Positions 8,137 through 16,402 of a stretch of 40,449 bases of DNA are shown piece after piece. Source of the DNA: Sedimentisphaerales bacterium (GTDB taxonomy: Bacteria; Planctomycetota; Phycisphaerae; Sedimentisphaerales; Anaerobacaceae); the NCBI GenBank assembly GCA_028277585.1, contig JANQFY010000331.1:1-40449 (forward strand). Direction: 5' to 3'. The position numbers and the translations under genes were made by a program. The first letter of the stretch is position 1, and each line of letters begins with the position of its first letter. The notes beneath the pieces were generated by a model. That model worked only from the letters and a program-made list of their open reading frames with translations. It was not told where the DNA came from and searched no databases.

Positions 8137-9321
8137 ATGAAAACACTAAATGGAAACAAGACGGGACAGTGTCAGAGTGTTTTGTATGCGATTCTTGTCT
8201 TCGGCCTCGCAAGTACGGTCGTGTTGGCGGACGGCCACTTGCGGACTTACCGCGTGACAGTTCAGAATCTCACCGAAGGGCAGGCGTTGACGCCGCCGAT
8301 TATGGCTACTCATGCGTATGGGACCCACATCTTCAACGTGGGAGAACCCGCCAGCGCGGAGCTACAGGCCGTTGCGGAAAACGGCAACAGCATGCTCCTG
8401 CACGATTGGCTGATGGCTCAGGCCGGCGTGTTGGAGATCGCCGAAGGGGCCACCGGCCCGTTGGTGCCGGCCGCCAATCCGGGCAACACGGAGTTTATCG
8501 ACGTGACGGACGTGATGATCACCGGCGATCCGGCGGCGCGGTATCTCTCGCTGGCCTCCATGCTGATATGCACCAACGACGGCTTCACGGGGCTCAACGG
8601 CGTTTCCTTGCCGCGGTCCGGTGCGCGTGTCATCCTCACCGCCGGATACGACGCCGGGACAGAAGTGAATACGGAGGATTTCGCCGATCTTGTGCCGCCG
8701 TGTCAGGGCCTGATCGGTGTCTCTTCCTCTGATGCCGGCACCGGCGAAAGCAATCCGATGCTTGCGGAAAACGGCGTCATTGCCCACCATCCCGGCATCC
8801 AGGGTGGTGACGATTTGTTACCGGAAATCCATGATTGGAAGAACCCGGTGGCAAAGATCACGATCACCTGCATTGATCAGAACGCGGACCGGTTCGTCGC
8901 GCGACTCAGTGGCGCCGCCCAGGTGCCCGTGGTGCCGACTTTCGCGACAGGGTGGGCCACGTTCAGCTTGAATGATCAGAGGAAAGATCTCGACTACGAG
9001 CTTCACGTTCAGGGAATTAGCGGCGCCACTCAAGCACACATTCACTATGGTCTTCCCGGCAAGAATGGCGGGGTTGCGGCTTTCCTTTTCGGTCTCGTGC
9101 CGGCCACGGGTTTGGTCAATGGAGAGCTCTCGCGAGGAACCATCACTGAGGCTGATTTGATCGGCGATTTTGCCGGGGATTTCGAGGGTTTCGCTCAGGC
9201 GCTTCGCGACGGCCAGTTCTATGTGAACGTGCACACCGCTGACCATGCTCCCGGTGAGATCCGAGGACAGATAGGCGCCCGACATTCCGGCCCTGGTCGG
9301 CGACACCGAGGTGGGCGCTAG
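8137..9321 (+). CDS. Secreted Spondin_N and CHRD domain protein
   Basis: The protein is 394 residues, starting at ATG 8137 with AAAGGAG 7 bases upstream. A signal peptide ends near VVLA-DG. Residues of about 33-190 resemble the Spondin_N domain (YRVTVQNLTEGQALTPP, THAYGTHIFNVGEPAS, LICTNDGFTGLNGVSLP). Residues of about 250-375 are a CHRD domain (FVARLSGAAQVP, HVQGISGATQAHIHYG, GQFYVNVHTADHAPGEIRGQI). Both domains are known mainly from extracellular adhesion or developmental proteins in animals and are common in bacterial secreted proteins of unknown role. The chain ends in an Arg/Gly-rich tail without a sorting signal. It is a single-gene unit, bounded downstream by a 12-bp hairpin. Confidence 0.88.
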   Translation: MKTLNGNKTGQCQSVLYAILVFGLASTVVLADGHLRTYRVTVQNLTEGQALTPPIMATHAYGTHIFNVGEPASAELQAVAENGNSMLLHDWLMAQAGVLEIAEGATGPLVPAANPGNTEFIDVTDVMITGDPAARYLSLASMLICTNDGFTGLNGVSLPRSGARVILTAGYDAGTEVNTEDFADLVPPCQGLIGVSSSDAGTGESNPMLAENGVIAHHPGIQGGDDLLPEIHDWKNPVAKITITCIDQNADRFVARLSGAAQVPVVPTFATGWATFSLNDQRKDLDYELHVQGISGATQAHIHYGLPGKNGGVAAFLFGLVPATGLVNGELSRGTITEADLIGDFAGDFEGFAQALRDGQFYVNVHTADHAPGEIRGQIGARHSGPGRRHRGGR

Positions 9322-9373
9322 TAAGGGTTGCGCGGTTGATCCCTGAGAGACTTGAGACAGTGACGGCGCGTTT

Positions 9374-9406
9374 GCTGCGTGGCCACGCTCGGCCTGGCCA
9401 CGCAGC
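9374..9406. terminator. 12-bp perfect inverted repeat between convergent genes
   Basis: GCTGCGTGGCCA and its exact complement enclose a 9-base loop between the Spondin_N/CHRD gene (plus) and the MpsC-like gene (minus). The position suggests a shared transcription terminator, but neither strand carries a T-tract, so it may act in another way (RNA 3'-end protection or Rho-assisted stop). Confidence 0.5.
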
Positions 9407-9457
9407 AATCACGTTGAGAGTTGCCCCTCGGGGCGGTCGCCTGTGAACCAGGCGTTC

Positions 9458-9829
9458 CTAGCCGGTGCAGGGAGTCTGCTCCAGCGTGAAGATGATCACG
9501 CGCTCGCCGGTGACGGTGCTGATGTCGGTGTGCATGGTTTTGACTTTGGTCCGGAGCACATCCCGGATAATGGTCTCCAGCAGAACCCGAGCTGTTTCCA
9601 GCAATTCGATGCGCACCTGCTTGATCAACACGCGCCCCTTGAGGGGGTCCTCGGTCTTGGCCAGTTGCTTCTCGGCCGGAGTCAGCACGCCGCGGAGACG
9701 AACGAGCACCATGTCGTCGATGATGAACGTCTTGGTCTCATCCGGACCGCGCCCCATGTACTCCTTCTCGAACTTGATGATGGCTTCGCTTATCTCGACT
9801 TCCATCTGGCTTCTTGTTTTGTCACTCAT
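9458..9829 (-). CDS. DUF2294 / MpsC-family protein
   Basis: The protein is 123 residues. The start at 9829 (MSDKTRSQMEVE) has GGGA 6 bases upstream; the open frame continues far upstream without protein-like sequence. The short chain matches my recollection of the DUF2294 family, renamed after MpsC of the staphylococcal Na-translocating, membrane-potential-generating MpsABC system: an opening helix with ISEAIIKFEKEYMGRGP, then FIIDDMVLVRLRGVLTPAEKQLAK, then KQVRIELLETARVLLETII and a strand pair ending GERVIIFTLE. The protein is soluble and has no obvious active site. MpsA/MpsB-like membrane partners are absent from this window, so the function of an isolated copy is open. Confidence 0.78.
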   Translation of the reverse strand: MSDKTRSQMEVEISEAIIKFEKEYMGRGPDETKTFIIDDMVLVRLRGVLTPAEKQLAKTEDPLKGRVLIKQVRIELLETARVLLETIIRDVLRTKVKTMHTDISTVTGERVIIFTLEQTPCTG

Positions 9830-10056
9830 GCTGGTCCCGGTCTGTCTGTCCCTTACCGACGCCATGGAGGAGAACGGTTGGAAGGGGTCTTTCCTTTGTT
9901 TGTGCGTCGGCTCCTTCAGCGAACGCCCCCCTGACTCTAGCGGATCGGTGTGAGAGTTGTCAACCTGCCGGGCGCATATGGAGTCCCAGGTCCAGAGACA
10001 CAGAGCGCCGGTCGGGACAGGCACGCGGAGATTTCCCAATCGAGGGCGATGTTCGG

Positions 10057-10085
10057 TTGACAGATTCATGATCTGATGGTAGGTT
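10057..10085 (+). promoter_or_regulatory. Possible promoter for a small RNA or the flgB leader
   Basis: A perfect TTGACA is followed after 17 bases by TAGGTT, a weak -10. The predicted start near 10092 would give an RNA of about 105 bases ending at the first terminator. Confidence 0.35.
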
Positions 10086-10091
10086 GGCCGA

Positions 10092-10197
10092 CAAATACAG
10101 TAGCAGGCAGATCGACAGGGAGTTGTCCTCGACAACTTGCTTGAAAATGGGCCGGCGAATAGTGTGAGCTTTCATCACTATCGCCGGCTTTTTTATT
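10092..10197 (+). ncRNA. Candidate small RNA or attenuator leader upstream of flgB
   Basis: The segment begins about 7 bases after a possible promoter and ends at a strong intrinsic terminator although it contains no plus-strand coding sequence. It holds a 7-bp stem with a 3-base loop (AGTTGTC-CTC-GACAACT at 10121-10137) followed by the terminator stem. It could be an independent small RNA or the first part of a conditionally terminated flgB leader. I could not match it to a known riboswitch class. Confidence 0.35.
10151..10197 (+). terminator. Intrinsic terminator 1 upstream of flgB
   Basis: GCCGGCGA plus TAGTG (one bulged A between them) pairs with CACTA plus TCGCCGGC across an 11-base loop, giving a 13-bp stem followed directly by TTTTTTATTT. 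This is a textbook Rho-independent terminator on the plus strand, yet no plus-strand gene precedes it for over 800 bases. Confidence 0.85.
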
Positions 10198-10258
10198 TGC
10201 TGTGGAAGGACCGGGTATGTTGCCGGCGGCCCCTCGTTGGGGTGGCCGTGCAGGGTAT

Positions 10259-10300
10259 GGGTCGCCGGATCAACTTCGGGAGTCCGGCGGCCCTTTTTTT
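10259..10300 (+). terminator. Intrinsic terminator 2, directly ahead of flgB
   Basis: GGGTCGCCGGA pairs with TCCGGCGGCCC (one T-G wobble) around a loop containing CTTCGG, followed by seven T. It stops 33 bases before the flgB ATG, so transcription entering flgB from upstream must read through it. That placement is typical of an attenuator. Confidence 0.8.
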
Positions 10301-10333
10301 CTAGCCTCACGGGCGGATTAGGACGAGTTGAAG

Positions 10334-10696
10334 ATGGAGAAGGCAAGCAGTACGTTTGACCTTCTGGCGGCCGGACTGCGCGCGGAAGGACTGCGGCAAA
10401 AGACGATTGCCAGCAACATCGCGAACGTTGAGACGCCGGGATATCGTCGCGTCGAGGTCAAGTTTGAGGAGTTGCTGGCCCAGGCGATGAACGAAGGGCA
10501 AGGCAAGGTGCAGGTTGATCAGGTCGAGCCGGAGGTGCACCAGCCGAAGGAGACGCCGGTCAAGGACAACGGCAACGATGTCCATCTCGAAATCGAGGTG
10601 GGCCATCTGGTCGAGAACAGCCTGCGCCATGAGACGTTGGCGCGGCTTCTGGCCAAGAAGGTCCGTGGCATTGATCGCATCATCAACACGCGGTAG
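10334..10696 (+). CDS. flgB: Flagellar basal-body rod protein FlgB
   Basis: The protein is 120 residues from ATG 10334, with AGGA 10 bases upstream; a TTG at 10328 is a possible alternative. It is slightly short for FlgB (usually about 130). The N-terminal rod-protein motif is clear: KTIASNIANVETPGYRR, followed by FEELLAQAM. The C-terminal part, NGNDVHLEIEVGHLVENSLR and LLAKKVRGIDRIIN, matches the conserved FlgB tail that forms the rod helix pair. FlgB is a proximal rod subunit exported by the flagellar type III system. The expected neighbours flgC and fliE are absent; instead a secretin gene follows after 8 bases, and two terminators precede it. Confidence 0.9.
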   Translation: MEKASSTFDLLAAGLRAEGLRQKTIASNIANVETPGYRRVEVKFEELLAQAMNEGQGKVQVDQVEPEVHQPKETPVKDNGNDVHLEIEVGHLVENSLRHETLARLLAKKVRGIDRIINTR

Positions 10697-10704
10697 GCCC
10701 TCGT

Positions 10705-12048
10705 TTGAACAGGACCGAAATACGACGGCGCGATCAGACTCACGCTCCCCGTGGTCCATGCGCGGACCCTCGTGCCGGCTGGCTGCGCTGGGCGGCGCGA
10801 GCGGTCTTGCTCTTGCCCGTGCTCTGTGGTTGTCACGATTGGCCCGGGGAGGATGTCACGGCCCTCGAGACCCAGACCATTCTTCGGGATATCGGGCGCG
10901 TCAGGACGGTTGCCGACCCCAACATCTCATGGCCCGCCCGGTACCAGGCGCCTCCGCGCAAGCTCCGCCAGATCGTTGGCGGCGTTGAAGAGTGGAAACT
11001 GGTCTATTTCTGTCGACACCATAGCGCCGAGCACTTGACAAAGATCGTCCATGAGCAATTCGCCGAGCGGCTCTTCGCCCAGCCGGGCACGCCGACGTCC
11101 CGCCCCCGCTACACGGTGACGGCGCACCCGGCGACGCATCAACTCGTGGTGAGGTGTCCAGCGGAAGCGGATATCGACGCCGTGCTTGAGGTATTGGAGC
11201 ACATCGACATCGCGCCCATTCAGGTCACGATGCAGTGCACCGTCTCGGAATTGAACGCCAGCATGACCATGGATCGTGAAACCACCCTTGCGATCGAGAA
11301 TCTGTTTGGCGAGAGCGTTAGCTTGGGGGGCAAGACCGACGAATTCGGACGGGTCGTGCCCGCCTTCCCCGGTGCGTCGCTGCGCGATCCCGTCAGGGAG
11401 AAGTTCGGCCTGAAGGTGGGCGTCAACGCGACAGAGCAAGGCCACCGGTTCCGGGCACTGGTGGATATCCTGGTCTCACGGGGATACCTGAAGGTCCTGA
11501 TGAATCCCACGCTGGAAGTTGTCAACGGACAGACCGCGCGCATCCAGTTCAAGCAGCATGTCCCTTTGCAGCAAATAACCACACAGGCTGGCGGTTTCGG
11601 CGGTGAGACCGTCTTGACGACGCAGACGGAGTATTACGATATCATCGATTCGATGGAGATCACTCCCCACGTGTACGCCGACGGGGGCGTCGGCCTGCAG
11701 ACACAGATTCGGATCGGCGCCTACCTTACGCCGGCGGGCGTTACACAGACTCCGATCGTCACGTCGCACATGATCAGCAGCAAGGAGAGCCGGATTCGGT
11801 TGGGACAGAGCCTGGTGATTGGCGGCCTGCGCAAACGGGAGAAGCGCGACGTGATTCGCGGCGTCCCGATCTTGAAGGACATCCCCATTCTGGGCCTCTT
11901 GTTCTCGGGCAGGGACTTCGAGGAGCGGGCCAGGGAGATTGTCTTCATTCTCACACCGACCGTCTCGACGGGAGGCGGGGCCCCTGAAGACGCGAGCGGC
12001 AAGATACGGCAGCGGCACAGGTCACCGACATCCCTGGCTCCAGAATAG
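10705..12048 (+). CDS. Secretin (GspD/PilQ-type outer-membrane pore), lipoprotein
   Basis: The protein is 447 residues. No in-frame ATG precedes the signal sequence, so TTG 10705, with AGG 7 bases upstream, is the likely start. The N-terminus has a hydrophobic segment and lipobox VLCGC, implying lipidation. Residues of about 95-175 look like a single secretin N-domain (HSAEHLTKIVHEQF, HPATHQLVVRC, DAVLEVLEHIDIAPIQV). The rest is the secretin barrel: LMNPTLEVVNGQTARI, then SLVIGGLRKREKRDV, then GVPILKDIPILGLLF and REIVFILTPTV. Secretins form the outer-membrane gate of type II/III secretion, type IV pili or related systems; one N-domain makes this a small member. It probably shares a transcript with flgB (8-base gap). 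Confidence 0.9.
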   Translation: MNRTEIRRRDQTHAPRGPCADPRAGWLRWAARAVLLLPVLCGCHDWPGEDVTALETQTILRDIGRVRTVADPNISWPARYQAPPRKLRQIVGGVEEWKLVYFCRHHSAEHLTKIVHEQFAERLFAQPGTPTSRPRYTVTAHPATHQLVVRCPAEADIDAVLEVLEHIDIAPIQVTMQCTVSELNASMTMDRETTLAIENLFGESVSLGGKTDEFGRVVPAFPGASLRDPVREKFGLKVGVNATEQGHRFRALVDILVSRGYLKVLMNPTLEVVNGQTARIQFKQHVPLQQITTQAGGFGGETVLTTQTEYYDIIDSMEITPHVYADGGVGLQTQIRIGAYLTPAGVTQTPIVTSHMISSKESRIRLGQSLVIGGLRKREKRDVIRGVPILKDIPILGLLFSGRDFEERAREIVFILTPTVSTGGGAPEDASGKIRQRHRSPTSLAPE

Positions 12049-12077
12049 AGATACCCATGTCGTGGCGATTTGTAGGG

Positions 12078-13019
12078 TCAGAGATACTTCTCCAACAGAC
12101 GCTTGGTCTTGCGGATGCCTTCGTCTTCGGGCTGGGTCGGGCCTTCGAACTCGATTCCGACATAGCCGGAGAATCCCGAGGCTTTCACCAAGTTTACGAG
12201 CTTTCGGTAGTCCAGCAAAGGTTGCTCGCCATGCTCGTCGAAGTCGTAGGATTTGGCGCTGACGCCTTTGGCTAAGGGCAGCAATTCGGCCATCCCCTGA
12301 TAGCGGTCATAGGGCTTCTCGCAGCCTTCCAGCGGGCTGCCCCAGGGGTGGGACTGGCAGAAGTTGCCGAAGTCCGGAAGCGTGCCCACGTTGGGTCGGG
12401 CAACTTCTTTGATGACCGCCGCGAGCCAGGCCCCGTTGGAGGATTCACGGCCGTGGTTCTCGACGACGACGTTGATGCCCATCGTTTGAGCAAATTCGCC
12501 CAGACGCCCCAGCGAATCCACGGAGGCGGTCTGCTTGTCACCGGCCGAGCCGTTACCATGCAGGTTCACGCGAACGGTCTGGCAGCCCAGGAATTTGGCG
12601 GCCTCAACCCATTTCTTGTGGTTGGCTATCGCCGCCAGTCGTTGCCGTTCGTTCGCATCGGCCAGCGGCCCCTCCTCGTCGATCATGATCAGATGGTTCA
12701 CCACGCCGGCGTCCCGGCTCCGTTGGCGCAGTTGTCTCAGATAGGCTGTGTTCTTGGCGGCGGCGCGGAAGTCCATGGTCTTGCCGCCGAAGAAGCCGTT
12801 GACGTACTCGACGGCCGAAATGTCGAAATCGTTCCGCGCCTTGGCGGGGAAGTCCAGGTGGTCGAGCTGACCCGAGAAGAGGGTCCGGTGCAACGACCAC
12901 TGGGCCAGCGATATCTCGATCTTGGGCGCCGCCCGTTCCTCGGCGCCCAGCCGGGGTCCTGCCGACAGAACGCCCGCGGCCAGTACAGATTGCCTGAGAA
13001 AACCCCTTCGGTTCAGCAT
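12078..13019 (-). CDS. Tat-exported sugar phosphate isomerase/epimerase-like TIM-barrel protein
   Basis: The protein is 313 residues. The N-terminus MLNRRGFLRQSVLAAG is a twin-arginine signal. The body fits the AP-endonuclease-2/xylose-isomerase-like TIM barrel: ISAVEYVNGFFGG, CQTVRVNLHGNG, INVVVENHGRESSNG, VGTLPDFGNFC, KGVSAKSYDFDEHG and GYVGIEFEG, with Glu, Asp and His positions that usually bind a divalent metal. Many planctomycete genomes carry exported members of this family of unknown substrate, often near glycoside metabolism genes. It is convergent with the secretin gene (29-base gap) and lies downstream of carB, separated by a strong hairpin. Its own promoter was not found. Confidence 0.87.
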   Translation of the reverse strand: MLNRRGFLRQSVLAAGVLSAGPRLGAEERAAPKIEISLAQWSLHRTLFSGQLDHLDFPAKARNDFDISAVEYVNGFFGGKTMDFRAAAKNTAYLRQLRQRSRDAGVVNHLIMIDEEGPLADANERQRLAAIANHKKWVEAAKFLGCQTVRVNLHGNGSAGDKQTASVDSLGRLGEFAQTMGINVVVENHGRESSNGAWLAAVIKEVARPNVGTLPDFGNFCQSHPWGSPLEGCEKPYDRYQGMAELLPLAKGVSAKSYDFDEHGEQPLLDYRKLVNLVKASGFSGYVGIEFEGPTQPEDEGIRKTKRLLEKYL

Positions 13020-13039
13020 ATCAAACCACTGTGTCTTCT

Positions 13040-13078
13040 CCCCAGCCCGGACGGATCGTGACCTCGTCCGGGCTGGGG
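13040..13078 (-). terminator. Hairpin downstream of carB
   Basis: A perfect 14-bp inverted repeat (CCCCAGCCCGGACG and its complement, 11-base loop) lies 29 bases after the carB stop and just before the isomerase-like gene on the same strand. No T-tract follows on the minus strand, so termination would not be of the simple intrinsic kind. Confidence 0.6.
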
Positions 13079-13106
13079 CGGTTTCGCTTGTAACCTTGTG
13101 ACAGGG

Positions 13107-16100
13107 CTACTTGATGCCCTTGTGGTACTCCTGGAGACTCTTAACGCCGGGCTGTCGCTCTTTGATCGCGGCGATGCCCTTGGCGGTCGCCCGGGCCGCG
13201 GCGATGGTGGTGATATAGGGCACCTTGTAGCGGATCGCCGCTTTGCGGATGTAGGAATCGTCTGTCTTGCTGGCCTTGCCCATGGGCGTGTTGATCACGA
13301 GCTGGATGTCGCCGTCGGTGACGAGGTCGGCAATGTGCGGGCGTTTCTCGTGCATCTTGTAGACCTGTTCGGCCTCGATCCCGTTCTTGGCGAGGAACTG
13401 GGCTGTGCCCGTCGTCGCCTTGAGCGTGAAGCCCAACTCGGTCAGTTCCTTGGCGACCTCGACCACCGATTCCTTGTCGCGATCGGCGATGGTCAGCAGG
13501 GCGGTTCCTTCGGCGGGCAGGCAGCCCTGAGCGGCGTCCTGGGCTCGGTAGAACGCCATGCCGAACGAGTCGGCCATTCCCAGGACCTCGCCGGTCGAAC
13601 GCATCTCGGGGCCCAGCACCGGGTCCACCTCAGGGTAGAAGTAGAACGGGAACACCGACTCCTTGACGCCGTAGTGAGGAATCTCGGCCCGCTTGAGGTC
13701 GAGGTCGGTCAGCTTCTTGCCGAGCATGAGTTGAGTGGCGATGCGGGCCATGGAGATGCCGCACACCTTGCTCACCAGCGGCACCGTTCGACTGGCCCGC
13801 GGGTTGGCTTCGAGGATGTAGACCGTGTCGTTGCAGATCGCGTACTGGATGTTCATCAGGCCCACGACCTTGAACTCGATCGCGATCCGACGCGTGTATT
13901 CGTAGATCGTGTCGATGTGCTTCTGCGGGATCGTCGTTGGCGGGATCACACACGCTGAATCGCCCGAATGGACGCCGGCCAGTTCGATGTGCTCCATGAC
14001 CGCCGGTACGAAGGCGTCGGTCCCGTCGGCGATGGCGTCCGCCTCAGCTTCGATGGCGTTTTCGAGGAACTTGTCGATCAGGATGGGCCGTTCGGGCGAG
14101 ACGTCAACCGCCGCCTTCATGTAGCGTTCGAGCATCGCCTTGTCGTGGACGACTTCCATCGCGCGACCACCCAGGACGAACGAGGGGCGCACCATTAGTG
14201 GGTAGCCAATCGTCTCAGCGATCTTGAGGGCTTCTTCCAGCGTGCTGGCCATGCCGCTCTCCGGCTGCGGGATGCCGAGCTTCTGCATCTTCTGGCGGAA
14301 GCGGTCGCGGTCCTCGGCCATCTCGATGGTGTCCGGCGTGGTGCCGATGATGTTGACGCCGGCTTCCTCCAGTTCAGCCGCGATGTTCAGCGGGGTCTGG
14401 CCCCCGAACTGGCAGATAATGCCCTCGGGCTTTTCCTTCTCATAGATGCTGAGCACGTCCTCGACGGTCAGCGGTTCGAAGTAGAGCTTGTTCGAGGTGT
14501 CGTAGTCGGTCGAGACGGTCTCGGGATTGCAGTTGACCATGATCGAGCCGATCCCTTCGTCGCGCAGGGCGAAGGCGGCGTGGACACAGCAGTAGTCGAA
14601 CTCGATGCCCTGTCCGATCCGGTTGGGTCCGCCGCCGAGGACCATGATCTTGCGGCCGGGCGTCGGCTCGGTTGTATCCGGGGCGTTGTAGGTGGAGTAG
14701 TAGTAGGCCGCGTCATCGACCCCGCTGACGGGAACCGGATGCCAGCCCTCGACGACGCCGAGCTTCTTGCGCGCGTCACGAATCTCCGCCTCTTTGACGC
14801 CCAGCAGGCCGGACAGATAGCGGTCGGAAAAGCCGTCCTTCTTGGCTTGGGTCAGGAGTTCATCGGGCAGGGCTTTGCCCTTGTGGGTCAGGATCTTCTC
14901 TTCCAGTTCGACCAGTTCCTTCATCTGCTTGATGAACCAGGCCTTGATATGGGTGGTCTCGTGCAGCGTTTCGACGGTCGCGCCCTTGCGGATCGCCTCG
15001 TACATGATGAACTGTCGCTCGCTGGAGGGCTCGGCCAGCAGACGCATCAGATCTTCTAGCGACCGATCGTTGTAGTCGCGGGCGAAGCCCAGGCCGTAGC
15101 GACCGTCTTCACGCGAGCGGATCGCCTTCTGGCACGCTTCCTTGTAGTTCTTGCCGATGCTCATCACCTCGCCGACCGCCCGCATCTGCGTGCCCAGCTT
15201 GTCTTCGAGGCCCTCAAATTTCTCAAACGCCCAGCGGGAGAACTTCACCACAACGTAGTCGCCCGAGGGCGTGTACTTCTCCAGCGTGCCGTCGCGCCAG
15301 TAGGGGATCTCGTCCATGGTCAGGCCGCCGGCCAGCAGCGAGGAGATCAACGCGATCGGGAAGCCCGTCGCCTTCGAAGCCAGCGCCGAGGAACGTGACG
15401 TTCGCGGGTTGATCTCGATGACCACGACGCGATCGGTCACGGGATCGTGGGCGAACTGGACGTTCGTGCCGCCGATGACCTCGATGGCTTCGACGATATC
15501 GTAGGAGTACTTCTGCAACCGTTGCTGCAGCTCTTCGCTGATCGTCAGCATCGGGGCGGTGCAGTAGCTGTCGCCCGTGTGGACGCCCATCGCGTCGACG
15601 TTCTCAATGAAGCAGACGGTGATCATCTGGTTCTTGCTGTCCCGAACGACCTCCAGCTCCAACTCTTCCCAACCGAGAACGGACTCCTCCACCAGGATCT
15701 GATGGACCATGCTGGCGCTGAGGCCCCGCTTGACCAGGGCGCGGAACTCTTCCATGTTGTAGGCGAACCCGCCGCCGGTGCCGCCCATGGTGTAGGCCGG
15801 ACGAATCACACAGGGCAGGCCGATCTCTTTGATCGCGGCTTCCGCTTCCTCGACGTTGTTGGCGATCAGGCTCCGCGCCATCTCGATGCCGAGCCTGTCC
15901 ATAGTGTCCTTGAACGCCTGACGGTCCTCGCCGCGTTCGATCGCGTCGATCTGGACGCCGATGACCTTGACGCCGTACTTCTTCAGGACGCCGGCTTTGG
16001 CCAGTTCCGAACTGAGGTTGAGCCCCGATTGGCCGCCCAGGTTGGGCAGCAGGGCGTCGGGACGTTCCTTCTCGATGATCTTCGTCATGCTCTCCAGCGT

Positions 16101-16307
16101 CAGCGGTTCGATGTACGTCACATCCGCCGTGCCGGGGTCGGTCATAATCGTGGCCGGGTTCGAGTTGGCCAGCACGATCTCGTAGCCCAACTGACGCAGG
16201 GCCTTGCACGCTTGCGTGCCGGAGTAATCGAATTCGCAGGCTTGGCCGATCACGATGGGACCGGAACCGATGATCATGACCTTCTTGATGTCAGGGCGCT
16301 TTGGCAT
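13107..16307 (-). CDS. carB: Carbamoyl-phosphate synthase large subunit
   Basis: The protein is 1066 residues, the normal CarB length. The start at 16307 (MPKRPDIKKVMIIG) has AGGAGGT about 7 bases upstream; the open frame extends 34 codons further without support. It has two homologous halves, each an ATP-grasp synthetase: GSGPIVIGQACEFDYSG and later GGGPNRIGQGIEFDYC mark the two ADP/bicarbonate regions, with NPATIMTDPG/NPETVSTDYD and INPRTSRSSALASKATG/ANPRASRTVPLVSKV. The C-terminal MGS-like allosteric domain (TGTAQFLAKNGI, VINTPMGK) is intact. With CarA it makes carbamoyl phosphate from glutamine, bicarbonate and two ATP for pyrimidine and arginine synthesis. carA and pyr genes are not in the window, so carB is unlinked here. 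It has its own strong promoter. Confidence 0.98.
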   Translation of the reverse strand: MPKRPDIKKVMIIGSGPIVIGQACEFDYSGTQACKALRQLGYEIVLANSNPATIMTDPGTADVTYIEPLTLESMTKIIEKERPDALLPNLGGQSGLNLSSELAKAGVLKKYGVKVIGVQIDAIERGEDRQAFKDTMDRLGIEMARSLIANNVEEAEAAIKEIGLPCVIRPAYTMGGTGGGFAYNMEEFRALVKRGLSASMVHQILVEESVLGWEELELEVVRDSKNQMITVCFIENVDAMGVHTGDSYCTAPMLTISEELQQRLQKYSYDIVEAIEVIGGTNVQFAHDPVTDRVVVIEINPRTSRSSALASKATGFPIALISSLLAGGLTMDEIPYWRDGTLEKYTPSGDYVVVKFSRWAFEKFEGLEDKLGTQMRAVGEVMSIGKNYKEACQKAIRSREDGRYGLGFARDYNDRSLEDLMRLLAEPSSERQFIMYEAIRKGATVETLHETTHIKAWFIKQMKELVELEEKILTHKGKALPDELLTQAKKDGFSDRYLSGLLGVKEAEIRDARKKLGVVEGWHPVPVSGVDDAAYYYSTYNAPDTTEPTPGRKIMVLGGGPNRIGQGIEFDYCCVHAAFALRDEGIGSIMVNCNPETVSTDYDTSNKLYFEPLTVEDVLSIYEKEKPEGIICQFGGQTPLNIAAELEEAGVNIIGTTPDTIEMAEDRDRFRQKMQKLGIPQPESGMASTLEEALKIAETIGYPLMVRPSFVLGGRAMEVVHDKAMLERYMKAAVDVSPERPILIDKFLENAIEAEADAIADGTDAFVPAVMEHIELAGVHSGDSACVIPPTTIPQKHIDTIYEYTRRIAIEFKVVGLMNIQYAICNDTVYILEANPRASRTVPLVSKVCGISMARIATQLMLGKKLTDLDLKRAEIPHYGVKESVFPFYFYPEVDPVLGPEMRSTGEVLGMADSFGMAFYRAQDAAQGCLPAEGTALLTIADRDKESVVEVAKELTELGFTLKATTGTAQFLAKNGIEAEQVYKMHEKRPHIADLVTDGDIQLVINTPMGKASKTDDSYIRKAAIRYKVPYITTIAAARATAKGIAAIKERQPGVKSLQEYHKGIK

Positions 16308-16373
16308 TGGGTTACCTCCTGTAAGCGACAAGCCTCGACGCGAGGCTGCTGGGTGTCGAACGGATTGGCCGGG

Positions 16374-16402
16374 ATTAGACCACATCCGCCCGGAGGTGTC
16401 AA
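16374..16402 (-). promoter_or_regulatory. Sigma-70-type promoter for carB
   Basis: On the minus strand a perfect TTGACA is followed by a 17-base spacer and TCTAAT. Transcription would begin near 16367, giving a leader of about 60 bases that includes the 16332-16346 hairpin and ends in AGGAGGT. Confidence 0.7.

Larger units (their letters stand above)
9830..10333. other. Structured noncoding region upstream of flgB
   Basis: These 504 bases carry no credible gene. In plus-strand order they hold a possible promoter (10057-10085), a 7-bp palindrome with a 3-base spacer (10121-10137), a T-tailed terminator (10151-10197), a strong GC-rich hairpin (about 10226-10249, with one mismatch) and a second T-tailed terminator (10259-10300) that ends 33 bases before the flgB start. 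Confidence 0.6.

Noticed and set aside
10121-10137. Palindrome as an SOS (LexA) box
   Set aside because: It does not resemble the known LexA consensus types I can recall, and no DNA-damage gene is next to it; an RNA hairpin is at least as likely.
9960-10346. 128-residue minus-strand frame in the flgB leader
   Set aside because: Low-complexity Pro/Arg sequence crossing two terminators, with no ribosome site or family resemblance.
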